Shown: piece by piece, positions 18,366 through 27,930 of the stretch | How the letters are laid out: each line of letters starts with the position of its first letter | Numbering within the stretch: position 1 is the stretch's first letter | From: JBFXAF01 sp050184585 | Lineage (GTDB): Bacteria > Pseudomonadota > Alphaproteobacteria > Rhizobiales > Rhizobiaceae | Direction: 5' to 3' | DNA: 64,000 nt | Assembly (NCBI GenBank): GCA_050184585.1 | Contig: JBFXAF010000002.1 | Location: forward strand, 496,001 to 560,000 | Position numbers and translations under genes: made by a program | Notes under the pieces: generated by a model | What the model was told of the DNA's origin: nothing | The model's input: the letters and a program-made list of their open reading frames with translations, nothing else | Databases searched by the model: none

Positions 18366-18635
18366 ATGGGCTGGCTGGTCTTGCGTTCGATACTCTCGGG
18401 CATCGCCGCGCTGATCGGCGTGCCGATACTGGTCTTCTTCATCGTGCTGATCCTCGGCCACGCGCTCGACTCGCGCTGCGGCACGCCCGGCGATTCCGGC
18501 GGCTGCGAGATGGGCGCTGCGACGATCGGCTTCGCCTCGGCGCTGCCGGGTTTCGCGCTCGGGTTCTTCGTCTCGCTGATCCTGGGGCTGCGAGCACGGC
18601 GCAAGGCGGCCGAAGCTGCGAAGTTCGAGGTCTAG
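18366..18635 (+). CDS. small two-helix membrane protein
   Basis: About 89 residues from the ATG at 18366 (102 if an upstream start is used). There are two membrane helices (LRSILSGIAALIGVPILVFFIVLILG and IGFASALPGFALGFFVSLILGL) with a loop holding two cysteines (SRCGTPGDSGGCEMG), possibly a periplasmic disulfide, and a basic C-terminal tail. GGAG precedes the 18366 start. The TAG stop overlaps the xdhC stop from the other strand inside a shared CTAG. No family is recognised. Confidence 0.65.
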   Translation: MGWLVLRSILSGIAALIGVPILVFFIVLILGHALDSRCGTPGDSGGCEMGAATIGFASALPGFALGFFVSLILGLRARRKAAEAAKFEV

Positions 18636-19474
18636 ACGCGGCCAATTCCGGCTTCGACGGGCGACTGGCGGTACTGCACGAGTGCCGCCATCACCTCGGC
18701 CGCCGCGAGGGCAGCAATGACCGCGGGGCGCTTGTCCTTTACGGCGGTCCCTCCGATGGGACAAACGAGCCGGCGAAACGCCTCGTCAGTGCCGCCGGCG
18801 GTTTTCAGATACCAGCTCCGGAACGTCGCCTTCTTCGTCGCGGAGCCGATCATGCCGACATAGGCGGCGTCCTGCCTCCCAAGCGCTTCTGCGACGATCA
18901 GGAAATCAAGCGCGTGGTCATGGGTGAGCACGACAAATGCGGATCCGGCCGGCGCGGCGCGCACTGCTTCCTCCGGAACCGCCGTGAGGCGCGTCGGCAC
19001 GCCGGCCGGCATGTCCTCGAGAGCATCTGGCCGTGTGTCGATCACCTCGACACGCATCGGCAGCAACGACATCGCCGCCGCCAGCGCGTGCCCGACATGG
19101 CCGCCGCCGAACAGCAGGACATGGGGCATCTCGGCGTCTTCGCGTCTCGCGGTGGCGAGCAGTCGCTGGCGCGTGGCGCCGTCGACCAAACCCACGGAAA
19201 CCTCGACCCGCCCGCCGCAGCACTGGCCGATCTCGGGACCGAGGGGGATGTCGAGCGACGTTGCGGCCGAGCTTCCGGCGAGCATCTTCCGCGCCTCGTC
19301 GATCGCCATGAATTCGAGCTGGCCGCCGCCGATCGTGCCGAAGATGGCGGACCGCGACACCAGCATCCAAGCCCCCTTCTCGCGCGGTGTGGAGCCCTTC
19401 GCGCCGGTGACCTCGACCAGCGCAGCGGCGGGCGCGCTGTCGAGAAAGGTTCCAAGCTTGCCGACCGTGTCCAT
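18632..19474 (-). CDS. xdhC: xanthine dehydrogenase accessory protein XdhC
   Basis: A 280-residue XdhC/CoxI-family protein. ALVEVTGAKGSTPREKGAWMLV and GTIGGGQLEFMAIDEAR are the N-terminal XdhC motifs. LLFGGGHVGHALAAAM starts the Rossmann domain, and YVGMIGSATKKATF and VCPIGG follow. It binds molybdenum cofactor, helps its sulfuration and loads it into XdhB. The ATG at 19474 is preferred over an in-frame TTG at 19498. It is the last gene of the uraH-xdhA-xdhB-xdhC series. Confidence 0.92.
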   Translation of the reverse strand: MDTVGKLGTFLDSAPAAALVEVTGAKGSTPREKGAWMLVSRSAIFGTIGGGQLEFMAIDEARKMLAGSSAATSLDIPLGPEIGQCCGGRVEVSVGLVDGATRQRLLATARREDAEMPHVLLFGGGHVGHALAAAMSLLPMRVEVIDTRPDALEDMPAGVPTRLTAVPEEAVRAAPAGSAFVVLTHDHALDFLIVAEALGRQDAAYVGMIGSATKKATFRSWYLKTAGGTDEAFRRLVCPIGGTAVKDKRPAVIAALAAAEVMAALVQYRQSPVEAGIGRV

Positions 19475-19506
19475 CGCGGAAGGATAATCCTCGTGCAACG
19501 CCGGCG

Positions 19507-21849
19507 CTACCTTGCGGCCTCGGCCTTCAGCCGCTCGACCGCCATCAGCACGCGTTCAGGCGTCGCCGGCGCGTCGAGGCGCGGGCAGATGCGATGGTCG
19601 GCGACGCTCGCCACCGCGTCGGAGAGAGCGTGGAGCACCGACATGGCAAGCATGAAGGGCGGTTCGCCGACCGCCTTGGAACGGTGGATCGTCGGCTCGG
19701 CCGCCTCCGGCCAGCTGGCCAGCCGCACGTTGAAGACCTTGGGCCGGTCGGAGGCGAGCGGGATCTTGTAGGTCGAAGGCGCATGGGTCCTCAGCCGGCC
19801 CTTGTCGTCCCACCACAGTTCCTCGGTGGTCAGCCAGCCGACGCCCTGGATGAAGCCGCCCTCCACCTGGCCGAGGTCGATCGCCTGGTTCAGCGACTTG
19901 CCTGTCTCGTGCAGGATGTCGGTGCGCTCGATCATGTATTCACCGGTCAGCGTGTCGATCGTCACCTCCGAGCACGACGCGCCATAGGCGAAGTAGTAGA
20001 ATGGCCTTCCCTGGCCCTTGTCGCGGTCCCAGTGAATCTTGGGCGTCTTGTAGAAGCCTGCCGCCGAGAGCTGCACCCGCGCGAAATAGGCCTGCCTGAT
20101 GAGGTCGGCGAAGGCGATCTCCTGGTTGCCGATGCGCACGCGGTTGGGCAGGAAGACGACCTGGTCGACCGGCACCGAATACTTGTCGGCCGCGAAGTCG
20201 ATCAGCCGCTCCTTGATCTGGTTTGCAGCGTTCAGCGCCGCCATGCCGTTGAGGTCCGACCCCGAGGAGGCCGCGGTGGCCGAGGTGTTCGGCACCTTGG
20301 CCGTCGTCGTCGCGGTGATCTTGACCTGGCCGATGTCGATCTGGAGCGCCTCGGCCACCACCTGCGCGACCTTGACGTAGAGCCCCTGCCCCATCTCGGT
20401 GCCGCCATGGTTCAGGTGCACCGAACCGTCGGTGTAGACATGCACCAGCGCGCCGGCCTGGTTGTAGTGGGTCGCTGTGAAGGAGATGCCGAACTTGACC
20501 GGCGTCAGCGCGATGCCGCGCTTCAGGATCCGGCTGTTGGCGTTGAAGGCCGCGATCTCGCGCCGCCGCCTTGCATAGTTGCAGTCGGCTTCGAGCTCCG
20601 CCACGATCCGGTGGACGATGTTGTCTTCGACGGTCTGATGATAGGGCGTCACGTTGCGGCCGTCGGCGCCGTAGAAGTTCTTCTTGCGGATCTCCAGCGG
20701 ATCCTTGCCAAGAGCGAAGGCGACCTCGTCGATCACCCGCTCGGCGCCGATCATGCCCTGCGGCCCGCCGAACCCGCGGAAGGCGGTGTTGGAAACGGTG
20801 TTCGTGTAGAGCGGCGCCGACTTCGCGCGGACGGCCGGATAGAAATAGGCATTGTCGCAGTGGAACAGCGCGCGGTCGGTCACCGGTCCCGACAGGTCGG
20901 AGGAAAAGCCGCAGCGCGCCGCGTAGCTGTAGTCGACGCCGAGGATGCTGCCCTCCTCGTCGAAGCCGACATCGTAGTCGACAATGAAGTCGTGCCGCTT
21001 GCCGGTCGCGGTCATGTCGTCGTCGCGGTCCGGCCTGATCTTCACCGCGCGTCCGAGACGCTTCGCGGCAATCGCCGCGATCGCCGCGAACTGGTTGCCC
21101 TGTGTCTCCTTGCCGCCGAAGCCGCCGCCCATGCGCCGTATCTCGACCGCCACATTGTGGCTCTGCACGCCGAGCGCATGCGCCACCATGTGCTGCACCT
21201 CGCTCGGATGCTGGGTCGAGCAGTAGACCGTGACGTCGCCGTCCTCGCCCGGGACGGCCATCGAAATGTGGCCTTCGAGGTAGAAATGTTCCTGGCCGCC
21301 GATCCGCATCTTGCCCTCTAGGCGGCGGGGGGCGGACCTGATCGCATTCTTCGCGTCGCCGCGCGCCAATGTCAGTGCCGGCGTGACGAGCCGGTCCTTC
21401 TCGGGATCGAGACCACCGACATCGATGATCGCCGGCTTTTCCTTGTAGTCGACCTTCGCCAGCCTGGTCGCGCGGCGCGCCTGTTCGCGCGTCTCGGCGA
21501 TGACGGCGAAGATCGGCTGGCCGAAGAACTGAACCAGCCGGTCGGCGAGCACTGGCTCGTCATGTCTTCCGGTCGGCGAGATGTCGTTCTCGCCGGGTAC
21601 ATCCCCGGCGGTCATCACCCAGACCACGCCAGGGGCCGAACGCACCGCCGACAGATCGAGCTTGCGGATCGTGGCGTGCGCGACAGAGGCGAGGCCGAGG
21701 CAGCCGTGCAGCGTTCCGGCCGGCTCGGGCATGTCGTCGATGTAGACCGCCTCGCCCGTGACGTGCTTGTGCGCCGAATCGTGCCGCTGGTCGGTGTGAA
21801 CGCCGCCGACGATGGACTCGGCCTTCAGGTTGGGTGCGTGTCGGGTCAT
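19507..21849 (-). CDS. xdhB: xanthine dehydrogenase, molybdopterin-binding subunit
   Basis: A 780-residue molybdopterin subunit. HKHVTGEAVYIDDMPEPAGTLHG is the 'hammerhead' start; GGQEHFYLEGH, RRMGGGFGGKE and FRGFGGPQGM follow. The active-site glutamate lies in the C-terminal KAVGEPPFML. With XdhA it oxidises hypoxanthine and xanthine to urate using NAD. Its ATG is one base from the stop of xdhA, so translation is likely coupled. XdhC follows after 32 bases. Confidence 0.95.
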   Translation of the reverse strand: MTRHAPNLKAESIVGGVHTDQRHDSAHKHVTGEAVYIDDMPEPAGTLHGCLGLASVAHATIRKLDLSAVRSAPGVVWVMTAGDVPGENDISPTGRHDEPVLADRLVQFFGQPIFAVIAETREQARRATRLAKVDYKEKPAIIDVGGLDPEKDRLVTPALTLARGDAKNAIRSAPRRLEGKMRIGGQEHFYLEGHISMAVPGEDGDVTVYCSTQHPSEVQHMVAHALGVQSHNVAVEIRRMGGGFGGKETQGNQFAAIAAIAAKRLGRAVKIRPDRDDDMTATGKRHDFIVDYDVGFDEEGSILGVDYSYAARCGFSSDLSGPVTDRALFHCDNAYFYPAVRAKSAPLYTNTVSNTAFRGFGGPQGMIGAERVIDEVAFALGKDPLEIRKKNFYGADGRNVTPYHQTVEDNIVHRIVAELEADCNYARRRREIAAFNANSRILKRGIALTPVKFGISFTATHYNQAGALVHVYTDGSVHLNHGGTEMGQGLYVKVAQVVAEALQIDIGQVKITATTTAKVPNTSATAASSGSDLNGMAALNAANQIKERLIDFAADKYSVPVDQVVFLPNRVRIGNQEIAFADLIRQAYFARVQLSAAGFYKTPKIHWDRDKGQGRPFYYFAYGASCSEVTIDTLTGEYMIERTDILHETGKSLNQAIDLGQVEGGFIQGVGWLTTEELWWDDKGRLRTHAPSTYKIPLASDRPKVFNVRLASWPEAAEPTIHRSKAVGEPPFMLAMSVLHALSDAVASVADHRICPRLDAPATPERVLMAVERLKAEAAR

Positions 21850-21850
21850 G

Positions 21851-23332
21851 TCACGCTGCCTCGAACCGCTTGACCTGCACCGGCCGCTTACCCTCGGTCG
21901 TCTCGGCGTAGAAGCGTTTCAGAAGATTCTTCGCCGCGAGCTGACGGTAGCCGGCCGAGGCGCGCATGTCGGTGAGCGGCGTGAAGTCCCTGTCGTAGGC
22001 GCTGAGCGCAGCCTCGACCGTCGCCTCTGACCACGGCCGGCCGACCAGGGCGGCCTCGACATTCGTCGCGCGCTTCGGCGTCGCGGCCATGCCGCCATAG
22101 GCGATGCGCGCTGACGAAACGATGCCGCTCCGGGAAAACGTCATATGGAACGCGGCGAGCGTCGCGGTGATGTCTTCGTCGCGGCGCTTGGTGATCTTGT
22201 AGACGGCGAACTTGCCGCCCTTCTCGGGCAGCGGCACATGCACGGCTTCCACGAACTCGCCGGGCTTCCGGTCCTGCTTGCCATAGGCGACGAAGAAATC
22301 CTCAAGCGGGATCGTGCGGCGCTTCTTGCCCTTTCGCAGCGTCAGCCGCGCGCCGAGCGCGATGAAGGGCGGCGGCGTGTCGCCGATCGGCGAGCCATTG
22401 GCGATGTTGCCGCCGATGGTGCCCATGTTGCGCACCTGCTCGCCGCCGATGCGGTCGACGAGCGGTCCAAGCGCCGGAATGCGTTTCGCCAGAAGCGCAT
22501 GCGCCTCCGTGTAGGTGACGCCCGCGCCGATGGTGATGACGCCGTCCTTCTCCGAAATCTGCTTCAGTCCCTCGATATGGCCGACGAAGATCGCCGGCGC
22601 GATGTCGCGCATGAACTTGGTGACCCATAGCCCCACGTCGGTCGAGCCCGCGACGATCGTTGCCTTCGGCTCCGCATCCAGGACCTTGGCGAGATCGTCG
22701 ACGCTGGCGGGTAGGACGAGGCGCTCCCTGCCCGTCCCGATCTCGACGCGGCACCCGTCGTCGAGGGAAGCCAAACACGCGGCGACGGCCTTGCGCTCGG
22801 CGCGCAACGGGTCCTTCGCGACATTGCCGTAGTTCGAGATGGCGCGCGCAGCCTTCACGATCGCCTCGTAGCCCGTGCAGCGGCACAGATTGCCCTGGAG
22901 CGCCTTCTCGATCTCGGCGTCCGACGGCGTGGGGCTCCTCATCCAGAGCGCATAGAGCGACATCACGAAACCCGGCGTGCAGAAACCGCATTGCGAGCCG
23001 TGGAAATCGACCATGGCCTGCTGCACCGGATGCAGCCGGCCGTCGGCGCCTTTGAGATGCTCGACGGTGACGACGTGGCAGCGGTCGAGCGAGCCGAGGA
23101 ACCGGATGCAGGCGTTGACGCCCTCATAGGTCAACTTGCCGCCGGTGAGCCGCCCGACCAGCACGGTGCACGCGCCGCAGTCGCCCTCCGCGCAACCTTC
23201 CTTGGTCCCCTTCAGGGACCGGCGCAGGCGCAGATAGTCGAGCAGCGTTTCGTCGGGACGGACATCCCCCAGTTCGACGGACTCGCCGTTGAGCAGGAAA
23301 CGGATCGCGGTGCGGACTTTCGCCTTGGCCAA
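21851..23332 (-). CDS. xdhA: xanthine dehydrogenase small subunit (2Fe-2S and FAD)
   Basis: A 493-residue subunit with two [2Fe-2S] domains: EGCAEGDCGACTVLVG near residues 46-60 and CGFCTPGF..CRCTGYEAI further on. The FAD-binding domain has IVAGSTDVGLWVTKF and GGNIANGSPIGDTPP, and a CO dehydrogenase flavoprotein C-terminal part follows. It carries electrons from the molybdenum site in XdhB to NAD. It lies three bases after uraH. Confidence 0.95.
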   Translation of the reverse strand: MAKAKVRTAIRFLLNGESVELGDVRPDETLLDYLRLRRSLKGTKEGCAEGDCGACTVLVGRLTGGKLTYEGVNACIRFLGSLDRCHVVTVEHLKGADGRLHPVQQAMVDFHGSQCGFCTPGFVMSLYALWMRSPTPSDAEIEKALQGNLCRCTGYEAIVKAARAISNYGNVAKDPLRAERKAVAACLASLDDGCRVEIGTGRERLVLPASVDDLAKVLDAEPKATIVAGSTDVGLWVTKFMRDIAPAIFVGHIEGLKQISEKDGVITIGAGVTYTEAHALLAKRIPALGPLVDRIGGEQVRNMGTIGGNIANGSPIGDTPPPFIALGARLTLRKGKKRRTIPLEDFFVAYGKQDRKPGEFVEAVHVPLPEKGGKFAVYKITKRRDEDITATLAAFHMTFSRSGIVSSARIAYGGMAATPKRATNVEAALVGRPWSEATVEAALSAYDRDFTPLTDMRASAGYRQLAAKNLLKRFYAETTEGKRPVQVKRFEAA

Positions 23333-23335
23333 GAT

Positions 23336-23701
23336 TCAGCTCCCCCGGTAGGTCGAGTAACCGTAGGGCGAGATCAGCAGCGGCACATGGTAGTGCGCCT
23401 CCTCCGCCATGCCGAAACGGATTGGCACCTGGTCGAGGAACAGCGGATCGGGAAGCTCGACGCCGAGCGCGCGGATGTAGTCTCCCGCGAAGAAGATCAG
23501 TTCGTAGGTTCCGGCCTGGAACGCCTTGCCTTCGAGCAGCGGTGCGTCGCAGCGGCCGTCGGAATTGGTCACCACCGTCTTCAGCTTGCGGTGCGAGTTG
23601 CCGCTCACCTTGTAGAGCGCGATGCTCAACCCCGCCGCCGGACGTCCCGTCGCCGTGTCCAGAACATGCGTCGTCAGCCGACCACCGTTCCCGTTCGCCA
23701 T
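23336..23701 (-). CDS. uraH: 5-hydroxyisourate hydrolase (transthyretin-like)
   Basis: A 121-residue transthyretin-like protein. The N-terminal LTTHVLDTATGRPAAGL carries the active-site histidine, and the hallmark C-terminal YRGS ends the protein. FFAGDYIRALG and YHVPLLISPYGYSTYRGS are typical. It hydrolyses the PuuD product to OHCU. It is first in the strand containing xdhABC and divergent from the PuuE-UraD gene; 175 bases of shared promoter region separate them. Confidence 0.95.
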   Translation of the reverse strand: MANGNGGRLTTHVLDTATGRPAAGLSIALYKVSGNSHRKLKTVVTNSDGRCDAPLLEGKAFQAGTYELIFFAGDYIRALGVELPDPLFLDQVPIRFGMAEEAHYHVPLLISPYGYSTYRGS

Positions 23702-23876
23702 TCGTCTCCCTCGCCGGTACCTGCGAATGCTCGATTGCGCGGCAATTAGATGACATGCCTACGTCCCGGTCGAGCCGGAAGCCACAAAAAGACTTTCAAT
23801 ATTTTCAAGGGGAATGCCCGCGCACACCTTTGGACTATCTTGAACTGAAGGTGGCGGCCCGCCGCCGGGAGAGGGC

Positions 23877-25295
23877 ATGCGTTACGAACGGGATATGCGC
23901 GGCTATGGCGCCAACCCGCCGGACCCGAAATGGCCGGGCGGCGCTTTCGTGTGCGTGCAATTCGTCGTCAACTACGAGGAGGGCGGCGAGAACTGCGTCC
24001 TGCATGGCGACAAGGCTTCCGAAGCATTCCTGTCGGAGATCGTCGGCGCCCAGCCCTGGCCCGGGCAGCGGCACGCGAACATGGAATCGATCTACGAGTA
24101 CGGCGCGCGCGCCGGTTTCTGGCGTCTGCATCGCATGTTTACGGCGGCAGCCGTCCCGATCACCGTCTACGGTGTCGCCACCGCGCTCGCCCGCTCGCCC
24201 GACCAGGTGACGGCCATGCAGGAGGCAGGCTGGGAGATTGCCTCCCATGGCCTCAGATGGATCGACTACCGCGATCATTCCCCCGAGGATGAGAAGCGGG
24301 ACATGGACGAGGGGATCCGTCTGCATGCGGAAGTCGTCGGCGAGCGTCCGACCGGCTGGTATACCGGCCGCAGTTCGGTCAACACGGTTCGGCTCGCGGC
24401 GGAGGACGGCGGCTTCGCCTATGTCTCCGACGCCTATGACGACGAACTGCCCTACTGGTACGAGCACGACGGCAGGGCCCAGCTGGTCATCCCCTATACG
24501 CTCGACGCCAACGACATGCGTTTCGCGACGCCGCAGGGTTTCAATTCGGGCGACCAGTTCTTCGCCTACCTCAAGGACACGTTCGACCTGCTCCATGCCG
24601 AAGGCAGGGCCGGGCGGCCGCGGATGATGAACATCGGGCTGCATTGCCGTCTCGTCGGCAGGCCCGGACGGGCCGCGGCGCTCCAGCGCTTCATCGACTA
24701 CGTGAAGGGCCATGAGAGGGTCTGGCTCGCAAGGCGCATCGACATCGCGGATCACTGGCGCGAGACGCATCCCTTCCGCCCCCAGGCTCTGCGGCCTTCC
24801 CGCATGGGGCACGACGCGTTCGTGCAGAAGTTCGGCGGTATCTTCGAGCACTCGCCCTGGGTGGCGGAACGGGCCTACTCCCTGGAACTCGGACCCGCCC
24901 ACGACAGCGCCGGCGGCCTGCACAACGCGCTGTGCCGCGTCTTCCGATCGGCGGGCGACGAGGAGAGGCTTCGTGTGCTCAAGGCTCACCCGGACCTCGC
25001 CGGCAAGCTTGCGCAGGCGAAGCGCCTGACGGCCGAGTCGACCCGGGAGCAGGCGTCCGCCGGCCTCGACGCCCTGACCGACCGCGAGCGCGAGCTGTTC
25101 TCCAAGCTCAACGCCGCTTATGTCACCACCTTCGGCTTCCCCTTCATCATCGCGGTCCGCGGCCGCACGAAGGACGAGATCATGGCCGAGTTCGAGAAGA
25201 GAATTGGCAACGACCGGGCCACGGAGTTGGCGACCGCCTGCAGGCAGGTGGAGCGCATCGCACTCCTGAGGCTGCGGGACATGTTGCCTGCCTAG
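23877..25295 (+). CDS. fusion of PuuE-type allantoinase and OHCU decarboxylase (UraD)
   Basis: A 472-residue two-domain protein. Residues about 1-305 form a PuuE polysaccharide-deacetylase-like allantoinase: YGANPPDPKWPGGAFVCVQFVVNYEEGGE, WEIASHGLRWIDY, GWYTGRSSVNT, MMNIGLHCRLVGRPGR. Residues about 315-472 are UraD: AHPDLAGKLA with the catalytic His, STREQASAGLDAL, and TFGFPFIIAVRG. UraD makes S-allantoin from OHCU and PuuE opens it to allantoate, so two successive steps are on one chain. The order is opposite to the reaction order. It starts the puuE/uraD-allE-allA-deaminase operon. Confidence 0.93.
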   Translation: MRYERDMRGYGANPPDPKWPGGAFVCVQFVVNYEEGGENCVLHGDKASEAFLSEIVGAQPWPGQRHANMESIYEYGARAGFWRLHRMFTAAAVPITVYGVATALARSPDQVTAMQEAGWEIASHGLRWIDYRDHSPEDEKRDMDEGIRLHAEVVGERPTGWYTGRSSVNTVRLAAEDGGFAYVSDAYDDELPYWYEHDGRAQLVIPYTLDANDMRFATPQGFNSGDQFFAYLKDTFDLLHAEGRAGRPRMMNIGLHCRLVGRPGRAAALQRFIDYVKGHERVWLARRIDIADHWRETHPFRPQALRPSRMGHDAFVQKFGGIFEHSPWVAERAYSLELGPAHDSAGGLHNALCRVFRSAGDEERLRVLKAHPDLAGKLAQAKRLTAESTREQASAGLDALTDRERELFSKLNAAYVTTFGFPFIIAVRGRTKDEIMAEFEKRIGNDRATELATACRQVERIALLRLRDMLPA

Positions 25296-25304
25296 GGGAA
25301 ACGA

Positions 25305-26150
25305 ATGCCCGGTCCGAAGTACAAGGCCCCCCAGGGTGGCCATCCCCCGCAGACCGACCTGCTCACCGGTCGCGCGGTCTTCACGGAAGCCTATGTCTTG
25401 ATCCCGCGCGGGGTCATGCGTGACATCGTCACCAGCGCCCTGCCGTTCTGGAAGGACAGCCGCGCCTGGATTCTCTCGCGGCCCCTTTCGGGTTTCGCCG
25501 AAACCTTCTCGCAATACGTCATGGAGGTCGCACCCGGCGGCGGCAGCGACCGGCCCGAACCCGTCGGCGGCGCGGAGGCGGTGCTCTTCGTCATGGAAGG
25601 CCAGGTGACGGTGACGGTTTCCGGCCAGAGCCACCGCCTGCAACCGGGCGGCTGGGCCTTCCTGCCGCCCGCCAGCGGCTGGACGGTTCGCAACGAAGGC
25701 GTCGAGTCGGCGCGCTTCCACTGGATCCGAAAACTCTACGACCGCGTCGAAGGAATCGACGTGCCCGCCCCGCTCTTCCTGAACGAGCAGGACATCGTTC
25801 CGCTGTCCATGCCCGGCACTGCCGGCAGGTGGGCGACCACACGCTTCGTCGATCCGGACGATCTTGCCCACGACATGCATGTGAACATCGTGAGCTTCGA
25901 GCCGGGCGCCGTGATCCCCTTCGCGGAGACCCACGTGATGGAGCACGGGCTCTACGTGCTCGAGGGCAAGGCGGTCTACCGGCTCAACCAGGACTGGGTG
26001 GAGGTCGAGGCTGGCGACTTCATGTGGCTGCGCGCATTCTGCCCGCAGGCCTGCTATGCCGGCGGACCGGGCCGGTTCCGCTACCTTCTCTACAAGGATG
26101 TCAACCGCCACGCGAAGCTCGGCACGGCGGGCTTGGCGCACACTGTCTAA
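25305..26150 (+). CDS. allE: (S)-ureidoglycine aminohydrolase, bicupin
   Basis: A 281-residue double-cupin protein. The first cupin includes GGAEAVLFVMEGQVTVTVSGQ and GGWAFLPP. The second includes GAVIPFAETHVMEHGLYVLEGKAVYRLN, with the His/Glu metal ligands, and GDFMWLRAFCPQACYA. It releases ammonia from S-ureidoglycine (from allantoate) to give S-ureidoglycolate, the AllA substrate. Allantoate amidohydrolase itself is not in the window. The start is nine bases after the previous stop, and the TAATG end overlaps allA. Confidence 0.9.
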   Translation: MPGPKYKAPQGGHPPQTDLLTGRAVFTEAYVLIPRGVMRDIVTSALPFWKDSRAWILSRPLSGFAETFSQYVMEVAPGGGSDRPEPVGGAEAVLFVMEGQVTVTVSGQSHRLQPGGWAFLPPASGWTVRNEGVESARFHWIRKLYDRVEGIDVPAPLFLNEQDIVPLSMPGTAGRWATTRFVDPDDLAHDMHVNIVSFEPGAVIPFAETHVMEHGLYVLEGKAVYRLNQDWVEVEAGDFMWLRAFCPQACYAGGPGRFRYLLYKDVNRHAKLGTAGLAHTV

Positions 26151-26658
26151 TGGCCGGTCGCGTGATCGTCGCCCGTCCGCTGACGCGCGAGAGTTTCGCG
26201 CCGTTCGGCGAGGTGATCGACACAGTCGGCGCCAACCACTACCCGATCAACGGCGGCATGACGGAACGCTACCACGACCTCGCGACGGCGACCGTGGACG
26301 GTCCGGCCGCGCGCGTGATCCTGTCGATCTTCCGCGGCACGCCTTACGCCTTCCCGCTGAAGCTTGGCATGGTGGAACGGCATCCTTTGGGCAGCCAGGC
26401 CTTCATGCCGCTGAGCGACCGGCCGTTCCTCGTCGTGGTTTGCTCCGACGGCGCTCACGGCCCGGGCGATCCGCATGCCTTCGTCACGGCGCCTGGCCAG
26501 GGTGTGAACTATCCAGCTGGCCGCTGGCATGCGGTGCTGACCCCGATCGGCGCGCCTCAGGATTTCCTCGTCGTCGACCGTGCGGGCGAGGGCATCAACC
26601 TCGAGGAATTCCACTTCGCCGAGCCCTGCGAGATCCACCTGCCGGAAGGTTTCCGACC

Positions 26659-26662
<4 letters not shown>
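26150..26662 (+). CDS. allA: ureidoglycolate lyase
   Basis: A 170-residue AllA-family cupin. ARPLTRESFAPFGEVID starts the protein, followed by MVERHPLGSQAFMPL, FVTAPGQGVNYPAGRWHAVL and GEGINLEEFHF. It splits ureidoglycolate to glyoxylate and urea. The frame is open far upstream, but the ATG at 26150 overlaps the allE stop and matches the family N-terminus. An ATGA overlap links it to the deaminase gene. Confidence 0.92.
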
Positions 26663-27244
<582 letters not shown>

Positions 27245-27252
<8 letters not shown>

Positions 27253-27820
27253 CCTTCGTGACGCGGTGGCGGGCGACGAACGCCTCGACCGGCATGTAGA
27301 AACTCTCCAGCTCCGCCCTGATCTTGTCGTCCGGCCAGTCCCACCAGCCGATGCCCAGCAATGCCTCGATGATGACCGGTTCGAACCGGTAGCGGAGGAT
27401 TCGAGCAGGATTGCCGGCCACGATGGCGTAGGGGGGCACGTCCCGGGTGACGATCGCGCCGGCGCCGACCGCCGCACCGTCGCCGATCCTCAGGTTGGAC
27501 AGGACGATCGCCCGGGAACCAAGCCAGACGTCGTTGCCGATCGTCACGCCACCCCTGCCCTTGTCAGGCTCGGCCTGCCCCAGAAGCATGGCCCGGAACG
27601 GAAACGTCGAGGCACGGTGGATGGCGTGATGGGTTTCGCCATGGATTTGCACGCCATCGGCCACCGAACAGAAGGCGCCGACGCGGACGGGGTTCTCCTC
27701 CGTCGCGCTCACCACCATGTGGGACGCAAGGCCGTAGGTGTGCCGCCCGATATGCACGTGGCGGCTCGGCCTGTCCTTGCGCAGGCCGAGAGCGGTGCGC
27801 AGTCGCCTGAACGACGCCAT
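27245..27820 (-). CDS. CatB-like left-handed beta-helix acetyltransferase
   Basis: A 191-residue hexapeptide-repeat acyltransferase of the xenobiotic (CatB/Vat) type. VRVGAFCSVADGVQIHGETHHAIHRASTFPF carries the catalytic His region. VTIGNDVWLGSRAIVLSNLRIGDGAAVGAGAIVTRDVPPYAIVAGNPAR is the helix coil. It would transfer acetyl from acetyl-CoA to an unknown alcohol or amine. GGAGG upstream supports the ATG at 27820 over an upstream frame start at 27850. It is monocistronic. Confidence 0.87.
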
Positions 27821-27930
27821 CGATACGCCTCCGTTGGTGCATCTCCGCATCGAACCTGCGACGCTCGTGCGCGGCCGTCAATCCGAGCCTGGTTACCGTA
27901 CGCTTGACGGCTGCCTGCGCCTGACGATGT

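Noticed and set aside
23835..26141. Long reverse-strand open frame opposite the PuuE-UraD and allE genes
   Set aside because: Antisense to two recognised enzymes, with no domain; caused by codon bias at high GC.
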